Positions 6,728-13,786 of a DNA stretch of 21,523 nt are shown piece by piece. Under the pieces are notes generated by a model, which ran no database searches, had not been told where the DNA came from, and saw only the letters and a program-made list of their open reading frames with translations. Every line of letters begins with the position of its first letter. The first letter of the stretch is position 1. The DNA is from CAYWNK01 sp047639615 (GTDB lineage Bacteria; Planctomycetota; UBA1135; GCA-002686595), in NCBI GenBank assembly GCA_047639615.1, contig JBLIOL010000053.1, positions 1 to 21,523 of the forward strand, in the 5' to 3' direction. The position numbers were made by a program, and so were the translations under genes.

Positions 6728-8584
6728 TCAGCCCTCCAGGACGCTATCGATTTTCGCGTTGATTTCAGAGGTGAGGAACGGTTGCCCCGTCACTTTCGGA
6801 TAAGAAACAAAGTTGTGTTGGGGCAGCTCGCTGCGCAGCACACGCCACATCTGGCTGGCGTTCATTTCGGGGATCATGATCGTCTTGAACTTGGCGAACT
6901 TTTCGTCCAAGTCCTGGGGCAGGGGCCAAACGTAACGCAGGTGCATGCGGCTGACCTTCTGACCCTTCTCGCGGGCGGTGATGACCGACTGCGTAAGGAT
7001 GCCGACGGTCGAACCCCAGCCGAGCAGGAGCAGGTCGCCTTCGTCCTCACCGTCGATTTCCGTGGGCGGGTACGACTCCGCGACCTTGTTCACCTTGTCG
7101 ATGCGCATGTTGGTCATGTGCCCGTGGTTCTCAGGGTCGTAGCAGATGTTGCCATCGTCGTCGCGCTCGAGACCGCCGATGCGGTGCGCCATGTTCTTCG
7201 TGCCCGGCTTGACCCAGGGACGCGCGCCCTTTTCGTTGCGGCCGTAGCTCTGGTGACCTTCGGGTTCCGTGGTGAACTTGGCCGGGAAGGGCTTGAACGA
7301 GGAAACGTCGGGCAAGCGCCAGGGCTCGGCACCGTTGGCGATGAAGTTGTCGGAGAGCAGGATGACCGGGGTCATGTACTGCACCGCGATGCGGCAGGCC
7401 TCAATGGCCATCTCGAAGCCGTCCGAAGGACGCGAGATAGCGATCACCGGCATGGGCGCGTCGCCGTTGCGACCCCAGATGCTTTGCAGCAGGTCGGATT
7501 GCTCCACCTTCGTGGGCATACCGGTTGAGGGGCCGGCGCGTTGCACGTCGACGATCACGAGCGGCAGCTCGGTGCAGATCGCCAGGCCCATGGCCTCGCC
7601 TTTGAGCGCCATGCCAGGACCCGAGGTGCTGGTCATGCCGAGGCAACCGGTGAAGGACGCGCCGATCGCCATGCAGATGGCGGCGATCTCGTCCTCGGCC
7701 TGAATCGTCATCACGTTGTGATGCTTGAGGCCTGCGAGGACTTCAAGAATGGTCGTGGCCGGAGTGATCGGATAGGAACCCAGCACGAGCTTGAGCTCGG
7801 CCAGCTGCGCACCAGCCACGAGGCCAAGCGCAGTCGCCTGGTTGCCCATGATGTTGCGGTACTCACCGGCGGGCAGTTCTTCGGTCTTGGGGACCTCGTA
7901 CTGGCCTTGGAAGAGCTCCTGAATGTCGCCGGCGTTGTAGCCAGCCTTGAGGGCGCGCTGGTTAGCGTCCACCAGGTCCGGCTTGGAAGCGAACTTCGCA
8001 GCGAGCCACTCCATCGTGGTCTTGAGGGGCCGGCTGTAAAGCCAGTACATCAAACCCAAGGTGTAGAAGTTCTTGCAGCGAGTCTTCTCCTTTGTACTGA
8101 GCGGAGAATCGACAAGCGCCTCGAGCACGCGCGCGTTGATGTCCACCGGGATGACTCGGAAGCCATCAAGGCTTCCGTCTTCCAGGGGGTTCGTTTCGCA
8201 ACGCGCCTTCTTGAGGTCGGTCTCTCTAAAGCTACCGGTGTTGACAAGCACGGTGCCGCCGGCCTTCAGATCCTTGATGTTGACCACCAAGGCTGCCGGG
8301 TTCATCGCGACCAACACATCCGGCGCATCGCCGGGGGTGTGAATGTCGCTCGAGCTGAACTGCAGCTGGAAACCGGACACGCCAGGGCGCGTGCCCACTG
8401 GTGCGCGGATCTCAGCCGGGAAGTCCGGCAGGGTGGCAAGGTCGTTGCCGGCCAAGGCGCTGGTCAGCGTGAATTGGTTGCCCGTGATTTGCATGCCGTC
8501 GCCGGAGTCTCCGGCGAAACGGATGACGACGCGATCGAGCTGTTGAAGGGGAAGCTCGGCGCCGGGTTGCTCAGTGGTGGTCAT
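6728..8584 (-). CDS. korA: 2-oxoglutarate:ferredoxin oxidoreductase, fused gamma-alpha subunit
   Basis: 618 aa, the length expected for the fused form. Residues about 17-195 are the gamma domain (VVIRFAGDSGDGMQITGN, DFPAEIRAP, DVLVAMNPAAL). Residues about 235 to the end are the alpha part: YPITPATTILEVLAG, EDEIAAICMAIGASFTG and TSTSGPGMALKGEAMG in the pyrimidine-binding domain, VQRAGPSTGMPTKVEQSDL, and a C-terminal domain ending RMHLRYVWPLP...IPEMNASQM. With KorB it forms the complete two-subunit enzyme; no dedicated ferredoxin gene is adjacent. No clear Shine-Dalgarno sequence precedes ATG 8584. The upstream gap carries palindromes that could regulate it. In bacteria such an enzyme serves an oxidative or reductive TCA step. 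Confidence 0.93.
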   Translation of the reverse strand: MTTTEQPGAELPLQQLDRVVIRFAGDSGDGMQITGNQFTLTSALAGNDLATLPDFPAEIRAPVGTRPGVSGFQLQFSSSDIHTPGDAPDVLVAMNPAALVVNIKDLKAGGTVLVNTGSFRETDLKKARCETNPLEDGSLDGFRVIPVDINARVLEALVDSPLSTKEKTRCKNFYTLGLMYWLYSRPLKTTMEWLAAKFASKPDLVDANQRALKAGYNAGDIQELFQGQYEVPKTEELPAGEYRNIMGNQATALGLVAGAQLAELKLVLGSYPITPATTILEVLAGLKHHNVMTIQAEDEIAAICMAIGASFTGCLGMTSTSGPGMALKGEAMGLAICTELPLVIVDVQRAGPSTGMPTKVEQSDLLQSIWGRNGDAPMPVIAISRPSDGFEMAIEACRIAVQYMTPVILLSDNFIANGAEPWRLPDVSSFKPFPAKFTTEPEGHQSYGRNEKGARPWVKPGTKNMAHRIGGLERDDDGNICYDPENHGHMTNMRIDKVNKVAESYPPTEIDGEDEGDLLLLGWGSTVGILTQSVITAREKGQKVSRMHLRYVWPLPQDLDEKFAKFKTIMIPEMNASQMWRVLRSELPQHNFVSYPKVTGQPFLTSEINAKIDSVLEG

Positions 8585-8912
8585 GTGGAAGGCAGGTTGT
8601 GCCTAGATGCGATTGGGGGGTCCCGGGAGGAGCCGCGGGGCAGGAGTGCGCCCGGCGAAAGCTTGGGAATCGGGACCCGATCTGCACGTTCCGCGGAGGC
8701 GCAAACCCCCAGGAGCCGGAACGTTCCCTACTAGTAGGGGCCGCTACTATAGGGATCAAGGCCCCGTGGGGCTGCCCGAGGGCGACTTCTTTCAGCCGAC
8801 ATGAAGCCGGTTGATCCCACCTGGGACGGTCCCGAGAGCGCGACCCGCCGGGTTCCTGCCCCCTGATGCTCGCGCAATCGCCCGGAGGGAGCCAGGATAC
8901 GCGTCTGCTCCC
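8585..8912. other. Divergent intergenic region between korA and the FIST operon
   Basis: No credible gene is seen in these 328 bp. They must carry the promoters of both divergent transcripts. Besides the adjoining palindromes at 8718-8754, there is ATCGGG-A-CCCGAT at 8669-8681. On the - strand TATAGT (8751-8746) resembles a -10 box for korA; on the + strand TACTAT (8745-8750) could serve the FIST operon. Neither has a good -35 box, so these are weak suggestions. An in-frame extension of the FIST gene back to 8811 is Pro/Arg-rich and is treated as non-coding. Confidence 0.5.
8718..8754. promoter_or_regulatory. Clustered palindromes, candidate operator of the korA/FIST divergent promoters
   Basis: GGAACGTTCC (8718-8727) is a perfect 10-bp palindrome overlapping by 2 bp the perfect 14-bp palindrome CCCTACTAGTAGGG (8726-8739). 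A near copy, CTACTATAGGG (8744-8754), repeats the second palindrome's right part (CTACTAGTAGGG) with one base missing, 16 bp further on. Two related sites in a divergent promoter region, overlapping the -10-like sequences on both strands, fit a transcription-factor operator. The regulator is unknown. Confidence 0.4.
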
Positions 8913-10142
8913 ATGGCCAGTCCCTCCTTCGCCAGCGCTCACTCCACAGAGCCGAGCCTCGAATCAGCCGCCGTCGAGGCCGCCGAAGAGCTTCTCCAGC
9001 GACTTGGAGGCAGCGCGCCGGACCTGTTGATGGCGTTTTGCGCGGGCCCCTGGAGTGCCAACGATCTAGCCCTGCCCGATCTGAGTCGGCGCCTGCAGGA
9101 GCTCACCGGAGCGCGCACCTTGCTGGGCTGCACGGCGGTGTCGGTGCTCGAGGGCACCGAGGAGCTAGAAGGCCGCCCCGCCTTGGCCCTCTTCGGCGCC
9201 GTACTGCCCGATACCAAGCTCACACCCTTCCGCCTGAACGTCCATCGGGAATACGGCGGCGAATTCGCCTTCGAGGGCATGCCCGAGCTCGCGCACCCCG
9301 CCCAGTGCGGCCTGCTGCTCTTCGGCGACCCCTTCAGCTTCCCCATGCCCGCCTTCCTGCCCGCCCTGGCCGAGAGCCACCCGGGCCTGGTGGTCTCCGG
9401 CGGAATGGCTAGCGGCGGCTCAGGCCCCGGCACGCACCTGCTCTTCCTCGATCAGGACGCCCTGCCCGAGGGCGCCATCGGCGTGACCATCGAGGGCGAC
9501 GTGGAGCTGATCTCTGCCGTCAGCCAGGGCTGCCGCCCCGTGGGCGATGCCCACGTGGTCACCGCCAGCGACGGCCACCTGGTGCGCAAGCTGCGCGGGG
9601 AGCCGGCCGCCAACGTGATGCTGCGCACGCTCGAGGAGCTGCCCGCGCCCGAGCGCGAACTATTCCGCACCGGCGCGTACATGGGGCTCGCCTTGGATCC
9701 GACCCTGTCGGAGTTCCAGGCCTCCGACCTGCTGGCGCGCGGCGTCATGGGCTTCAACCCCCAGGACAAGTCCATCGCCGTGGCCGCCACCGAGGTGCGC
9801 ACGGGCATGACCGTGCAGTTCATGGTGCGCGACGCCGAATCGGCCAGCGATGAGCTCGAACGCCTGCTTGCCGCCGGCTCAGGCGAATGGACCAACGGCC
9901 TCGACCCCATGGGCGGGCTGCTCTTCACCTGCAGCGGCCGCGGCCAGGACCTCTTCGGCTCGCCGCACCACGACACGCGCGGCATCCAAGCCGAACTCGG
10001 CCCGCGCCTGCCCCTAGCCGGACTTTTTGCCGGCGGTGAGATCGGAATGGTCTCCGGGCGCCCCTTCCTACATGGATACACGGCATCCTTAGCGCTACTG
10101 CGCTCGCGCGTACACCTGGCGGATAGCCCGTCCAAAGACTGA
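8913..10142 (+). CDS. FIST-domain signal transduction protein (FIST_N + FIST_C)
   Basis: 409 aa from the ATG at 8913. I preferred this start because the FIST domain begins shortly after it and the upstream in-frame residues are low-complexity Pro/Arg. The N-terminal FIST_N part (about residues 25-215) contains LLMAFCAGPWSANDL, GCTAVSVLEG, VVSGGMASGG and GAIGVTIEGDVEL. FIST_C (about 220-400) contains GCRPVGDAHVVTASDGHLV, FNPQDKSIAVAATEVRTG, FTCSGRGQDLFGSPHHDTRG and the signature GLFAGGEIGMVSGRPFLHGY. FIST proteins are proposed sensory domains for small ligands, possibly amino acids, usually attached to signalling modules. Here FIST stands alone, so it may signal to a separate partner. AGGA 16 nt upstream is a poor RBS. 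It heads an operon: the rhodanese gene starts 3 nt after its stop. Confidence 0.88.
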   Translation: MASPSFASAHSTEPSLESAAVEAAEELLQRLGGSAPDLLMAFCAGPWSANDLALPDLSRRLQELTGARTLLGCTAVSVLEGTEELEGRPALALFGAVLPDTKLTPFRLNVHREYGGEFAFEGMPELAHPAQCGLLLFGDPFSFPMPAFLPALAESHPGLVVSGGMASGGSGPGTHLLFLDQDALPEGAIGVTIEGDVELISAVSQGCRPVGDAHVVTASDGHLVRKLRGEPAANVMLRTLEELPAPERELFRTGAYMGLALDPTLSEFQASDLLARGVMGFNPQDKSIAVAATEVRTGMTVQFMVRDAESASDELERLLAAGSGEWTNGLDPMGGLLFTCSGRGQDLFGSPHHDTRGIQAELGPRLPLAGLFAGGEIGMVSGRPFLHGYTASLALLRSRVHLADSPSKD

Positions 10143-10145
10143 CTC

Positions 10146-10676
10146 ATGATCGACACCATCCTCGCCGGATCCGCTCTGGCCCTGGCCCTCATGGCCTTTA
10201 TCCGCGCCCAAGGCAATCGCCAGCGCTTGGAACAGATCGCCGCCGACGGCAGGCGCGAAACCAACAACGGAACGGACGAGCTCGAACGCCGCTTCGAAGT
10301 GCAGACCGCGCTCATGGCGCGCATGGCCAGCGGTGAAGCGATCACCCCGGACATGGTGCTGAACGGCGAGCTCTTCCGCGATGTGGGCGGCGCCGAAGCC
10401 CAGCAGTTGGTCGCCAAACAGGGCGCCATGCTGATCGACGTGCGCACACCCGGTGAGACATCCGGTGGCATCATCCCCGGTGCCCTACTGATCCCCATGG
10501 ACGAGGTCGAGTCGCGCATGCACGAGATCCCCAAGGAAGGCATCAAGATCATTTACTGCGCCGCCGGCATTCGTTCCGCTGGCGTCTGCGATGCCCTGGC
10601 CATGCGCGGCTACCAAGGGCTGCTCAACCTCGATAGCGGCATTCCCGCTTGGACCGGATTTCTGGAGAAGCCCTGA
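10146..10676 (+). CDS. Membrane-anchored rhodanese-domain protein
   Basis: 176 aa. An N-terminal hydrophobic helix (about residues 3-20, ILAGSALALALMAFI) is followed by a charged, probably coiled helix (about 21-60, NRQRLEQIAADGRRE onward). A rhodanese domain (about 80-175) follows: AMLIDVRTPGE, GALLIPMDEVESR and the active-site loop IIYCAAGIRS with Cys138. A catalytic Cys in a six-residue loop predicts thiosulfate or persulfide sulfur transfer. The charged helix after the TM suggests that the enzyme faces the cytoplasm. It begins 3 nt after the FIST stop and its TGA shares one base with the ATG of the CysQ-type gene (TGATG), so the three are one operon. Whether it trades sulfur in the same pathway as CysQ is inference. 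Confidence 0.88.
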   Translation: MIDTILAGSALALALMAFIRAQGNRQRLEQIAADGRRETNNGTDELERRFEVQTALMARMASGEAITPDMVLNGELFRDVGGAEAQQLVAKQGAMLIDVRTPGETSGGIIPGALLIPMDEVESRMHEIPKEGIKIIYCAAGIRSAGVCDALAMRGYQGLLNLDSGIPAWTGFLEKP

Positions 10677-11488
10677 TGTATCCCGACGCCAATACCCTCG
10701 CCCGTGACCTTGCCTTCGCCCAAGACGCCGCCCGACTCGCGGGTGTGCGCGCCCTGGGGCTCTCCAACGAAAAGCGGTGGGAGGGCAAGATGCTCGCCGA
10801 CGTGGGCGACCAAGCCTGCGATGGTTTCCTGCAAGGCTTCATCCAAGGCCGCTACCCCGAGGACGGCATCCTCTCCGAGGAGACCACCGACAGCCCCGAG
10901 CGCCTCGAGAAAGACCGCTGCTGGATCGTCGACCCCCTGGACGGAACCAAGGAATACAGCCAGCTGCGCCCCGATTGGGCCGTGCATGTGGCGCTGACCT
11001 TCGGCGGTAACTGCGGCGTGGGCGCCGTGTCCCTACCGGCTCAAGGCCGCACGCTCTGGGGCATCGCGGCACCCGGTCACGAACAAGGCGGCATGCTCGG
11101 CGCGGGTGAAGCGCTGACCGGTGCCAGCGCTCCGCCCGAGAAGCTGCGCATCGCCTGCTCGCGCAGCCACACCCCGCCCTGGGTAGAGGCTTTCTCCAGC
11201 GAGATGGACGCTGAGCTGACCCCCGCCGGCAGCGTCGGCAACAAGGTCTGCATGCTCTTCACGGGCGAAGCCGATCTCTACGTGCACAAGGTCGGCCTCA
11301 AGGAGTGGGATACCTGCGCACCCGAAGTGATCGCGCGCGCCCTCGGTTGGCACGTCTGCAAGCTTAACGGCGACGAGCACCGCTACAACCAGCGCAACCC
11401 CTACAACGACGAGCTCGTTGTCTGCCGCCCCGCCCAACGCGAGCGCGTGCTAACCGCCCTCGCCAACGCCGGCGCCCTCGAGGCCTGA
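10676..11488 (+). CDS. cysQ: CysQ-type 3'(2'),5'-bisphosphate nucleotidase / inositol monophosphatase family
   Basis: 270 aa. Inositol-monophosphatase fold with the Mg/Li-site residues in place: ILSEET (Glu68, Glu69), WIVDPLDGTKEY (Asp86, Asp89) and EWDTCAPEVIARALG (Asp212). CysQ hydrolyses 3'-phosphoadenosine 5'-phosphate (PAP), the by-product of PAPS-dependent sulfation or sulfate reduction, to AMP. The CysQ call over inositol phosphatase or HisN is favoured by the DGTKEY form of the motif and by an APS kinase gene 8 kb away; it is not certain. The ATG at 10676 shares a base with the rhodanese stop and has GGAG 8 nt upstream (ggagaagccctgATG); a TTG start at 10649 inside the rhodanese gene is less likely. 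Last gene of the FIST-rhodanese-phosphatase operon. Confidence 0.8.
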   Translation: MYPDANTLARDLAFAQDAARLAGVRALGLSNEKRWEGKMLADVGDQACDGFLQGFIQGRYPEDGILSEETTDSPERLEKDRCWIVDPLDGTKEYSQLRPDWAVHVALTFGGNCGVGAVSLPAQGRTLWGIAAPGHEQGGMLGAGEALTGASAPPEKLRIACSRSHTPPWVEAFSSEMDAELTPAGSVGNKVCMLFTGEADLYVHKVGLKEWDTCAPEVIARALGWHVCKLNGDEHRYNQRNPYNDELVVCRPAQRERVLTALANAGALEA

Positions 11489-11574
11489 GCGAGTTCGAGG
11501 ACATGGGGTCAGGTATGGCGTTTTGTGCCTGACCCAGATCGTCATGACTGGCCCTATGCGCCCGAACTCGCTTA
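11486..11574. repeat. Nested inverted repeats at the convergent junction of cysQ and the metallopeptidase-like gene
   Basis: TGAGCGAGTTCG (11486-11497) pairs with CGAACTCGCTTA (11563-11574), 12 positions with one G-T. The arms contain the stop codons of both convergent genes. Inside, GGGTCAGG (11506-11513) pairs with CCTGACCC (11528-11535) around a 14-nt loop that includes TTTT. The inner hairpin can act as a terminator for the + strand operon; the outer arms could form a cruciform or a long mRNA stem. The inner part shares the word GTTTTGTGCCTG with the hairpin at 5674-5710. Confidence 0.55.
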
Positions 11575-13164
11575 CTTCGGGCGCTTGGCGTTGAGCTTCT
11601 TTGTGAAGCGCAGCCAGGCCTGGTTGAGCTCAGGCAGGTCGATGCCCTCGAAGGCGGCCTTCACGGCCACCTCTCGAGCGGCTTCGACCGCCGGTTGACG
11701 AGCGAGCACGTTGCCGGGATCGCTGACGTACTTGAGCTCGCGCTTCCAAGCCTTCTGTAGGGTCTCGAAGTAGGTGGGCAGGATGGCCGCCCAGTCCTTG
11801 CGCTTCTGTGCTTCCTTCGACTTGAGGAAGTAGATCATGGACCAGCCCGTGGCGTACCCACGACGATCACTGTAGTAGACGCTCTTGGGCAGCCGGATCA
11901 TCTTCTCGAAGTCCAGCAGGCCTTTGACCCGCACACCCCCGCTCCCATACAGCGTCTTGCCCTCGGCCAGCGCCTCCACCGTCCAAGCGCGCATGGTGTT
12001 GAGACCGATATTCTTGACCTTGCCGCCCTTGATCAGCGCACCGCCGAAGTAGTCGCCGTAGCCCTCGTTGAACCACGAGTGCGGACTGACTCCGCCGCAG
12101 GAGTAGAAGATGTACTGGTGGAAGGCCTCGTGATAGAGCACGACGAAGGTCATCGCGTCGCGCAAGCCGGCGGCAGCGCCCTGCTTCTCCGCGTCGTACA
12201 AGACCAACTCCTCCTCCACGTAGTTCCAATAGCCAGCGGTGAGCGGATGGCCGCCGTAGGCGATGTACTCGTTGCGATCCTTGCAGACGCGCACGGTGGA
12301 GACGGCCGTGACCTCGCCGGCCGGCGGAAACTGACGCACGAACTCTTTGCGCAAGCTCTCTAGGTCGCGCAGGATCTTGCGCACCAAGGGTTGATCCTTG
12401 GTGTTGTAGATCACGATGTAGTTCTCCGTGTCCTCCGCCTTCCAGGGCTTGACCATGTCCTCGCGGACCTTCATGCGATAGTCAATGCCGCGGTACTTGG
12501 AGCGCTCGTAGTCGCGCAGGAGCTGCTCACGCTGGCGATCGTCCCGTGAGGTGGTGCGCGGCGGTGCCAACTTCAACTTCTTGGCCGTGAGCTCCCACAG
12601 GGACTGCATCTCTTGCATATCCTCGGCAGCGCAACGCCCGACCAGCGCGATGGTGCGCTGATCATCCTGCCAGGTGTGAGCCCAACCGCTGACGACGGCA
12701 TCACGCGCTCCCGCCGCCGGAGTTTGCAGCGACCAGCTCTCGGCTTTGTACTCACCGGAGGGATAGCCCTTCCCCGGCGCAACCGCTTCGACGCCACGGA
12801 ACTCCTTGCGAACCCAGCTGGGTAGATCGTCCACGACCTTGCTCTTCTTGCTGCTCCGACTCGTTGTGCGACGCTCGCCCGGCGCACTGGGTTCCAGCCT
12901 CGAACGCGGGATGAACACCAAGTAGAGCTCGGGCACCATGCGGCGCTTCTTCTCCGACTTACGCTTTGGGTCGGGCGCGCGCTCCTTCCACTTGAGCTGG
13001 ATGAACTTCTCATCCGGCGTGGTCGGGATGGCATCGAAACGGCGTGGACGATCGATGCGTTCGATACCGATTTCGGGGTGCTTTTCCTGCTTGTGCTGAG
13101 CGCTCGCCGGACTGGCAAACGACATAACAGCAAGCAAAAAGAGGAGCAACGAGCGAGGCGGCAT
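11572..13164 (-). CDS. Secreted gluzincin-type metallopeptidase-like protein
   Basis: 530 aa with a signal peptide (RSLLLFLLAVMSFASPASA, cleavage after ASA). Residues about 30-230 are basic and charged, with a beta-rich region of unknown family. Residues about 235-460 hold the peptidase-like core: YIVIYNTKDQPLVRKILRDL, then the helix FVVLYHEAFHQYIF with HEAFH (His345, Glu346, His349) and SWFNEGYGDYFGG with Glu367, 18 residues further on. HExxH plus this downstream Glu is the gluzincin zinc site. The layout resembles the DUF1570-type proteins common in Planctomycetota, whose substrates are unknown. All three zinc ligands and the catalytic Glu are present, so activity is plausible. The RBS is weak (AGAGG only 2 nt before ATG 13164), so the start could differ slightly, but the signal peptide supports it. 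Upstream HD gene ends 44 nt away. Confidence 0.75.
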   Translation of the reverse strand: MPPRSLLLFLLAVMSFASPASAQHKQEKHPEIGIERIDRPRRFDAIPTTPDEKFIQLKWKERAPDPKRKSEKKRRMVPELYLVFIPRSRLEPSAPGERRTTSRSSKKSKVVDDLPSWVRKEFRGVEAVAPGKGYPSGEYKAESWSLQTPAAGARDAVVSGWAHTWQDDQRTIALVGRCAAEDMQEMQSLWELTAKKLKLAPPRTTSRDDRQREQLLRDYERSKYRGIDYRMKVREDMVKPWKAEDTENYIVIYNTKDQPLVRKILRDLESLRKEFVRQFPPAGEVTAVSTVRVCKDRNEYIAYGGHPLTAGYWNYVEEELVLYDAEKQGAAAGLRDAMTFVVLYHEAFHQYIFYSCGGVSPHSWFNEGYGDYFGGALIKGGKVKNIGLNTMRAWTVEALAEGKTLYGSGGVRVKGLLDFEKMIRLPKSVYYSDRRGYATGWSMIYFLKSKEAQKRKDWAAILPTYFETLQKAWKRELKYVSDPGNVLARQPAVEAAREVAVKAAFEGIDLPELNQAWLRFTKKLNAKRPK

Positions 13165-13208
13165 ACCTCTGTTCTAAGCCACATGCGCCATGCGCGCAAC
13201 GTGCGCAA

Positions 13209-13769
13209 TCAGCGCGCTAGCTGCTCGAGTTCGCTCATGGTGTCCCGCAGGGCCTGACCCAGGCGCGCATCCACGCGCGGGGCGAGCACCTCCACCAAGC
13301 GCCGGGACATGGCCAGGGTGGTTTCCTTGCCGCGGCTGAAGGGCTTCCAGGCCTCTTCGGCTGAACTTGCGGCCCGTACGGCGGCGACGAGCGAGGAGAG
13401 ATTGTGCAGCTTGTCAGCGGCCTTGACCGTCGCGCAGCGCACGTCCATGGAGGCGGCCTTCTCGATGCCGTACTCCTTGCGAATCTCCCAGCTCTCGCCT
13501 TCGGGATCCGTCAGGGGCGCGATCAAATCGTGCACCTCACTACCGAACTCGTCAGCTACGCGCGCGAGGGTCCAACCGTCGCAGTCTTCGACCACATCGT
13601 GCAACAAGGCTGCCTGGATCAGCAGCTCGTCAACGCCGAGCCTCGCGAGCATCAGCGCCACGTGAACCGGATGGCTCACGTAGGGTAGATCCGTATGCCC
13701 CTTGCGGTGCTGACCCGTGTGGGCCGCAAGGCTGGCGCGTAGGGCCTGCTCGACTCCCGCGGAATACAT
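13209..13769 (-). CDS. HD-domain protein, MESH1/SpoT-like (p)ppGpp hydrolase
   Basis: 186 aa, a single-domain HD phosphohydrolase. The RelA/SpoT hydrolase pattern is clear: AAHTGQHRKG, PYVSHPVHVALML (His33), AALLHDVVEDC (His57, Asp58, Glu61, Asp62), FGSEVHDLIAPLTD, and VKAADKLHNLSSL (Asp119, Asn123). These are the metal ligands and the ED pair of the (p)ppGpp hydrolase domain. No synthetase, TGS or ACT domain is present, so it is a solo small alarmone hydrolase. It probably removes ppGpp in the cytoplasm; related HD enzymes can act on NADPH or other nucleotides, so the substrate needs proof. It lies 17 nt after the insertase-like gene on the same strand, suggesting co-transcription. The RBS at 13769 is poor. 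Confidence 0.82.
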   Translation of the reverse strand: MYSAGVEQALRASLAAHTGQHRKGHTDLPYVSHPVHVALMLARLGVDELLIQAALLHDVVEDCDGWTLARVADEFGSEVHDLIAPLTDPEGESWEIRKEYGIEKAASMDVRCATVKAADKLHNLSSLVAAVRAASSAEEAWKPFSRGKETTLAMSRRLVEVLAPRVDARLGQALRDTMSELEQLAR

Positions 13770-13786
13770 CGGATTCAGCCGGCGCG

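Noticed and set aside
6140..8734. Long open frames on the + strand opposite korB and korA (6140-7528 and 7541-8734)
   Set aside because: They are antisense to genes with full conserved motifs, have Val/Arg/His/Asp-rich composition typical of reversed GC-rich codons, and show no recognisable domains.
8811..8912. Extension of the FIST gene to an ATG at 8811
   Set aside because: Pro/Arg-rich, no family resemblance and no good RBS; the domain starts just after 8913.
9452..10552. 366-codon - strand frame opposite the FIST and rhodanese genes
   Set aside because: Ser/Arg/Pro-rich shadow frame over two genes with clear domain motifs.
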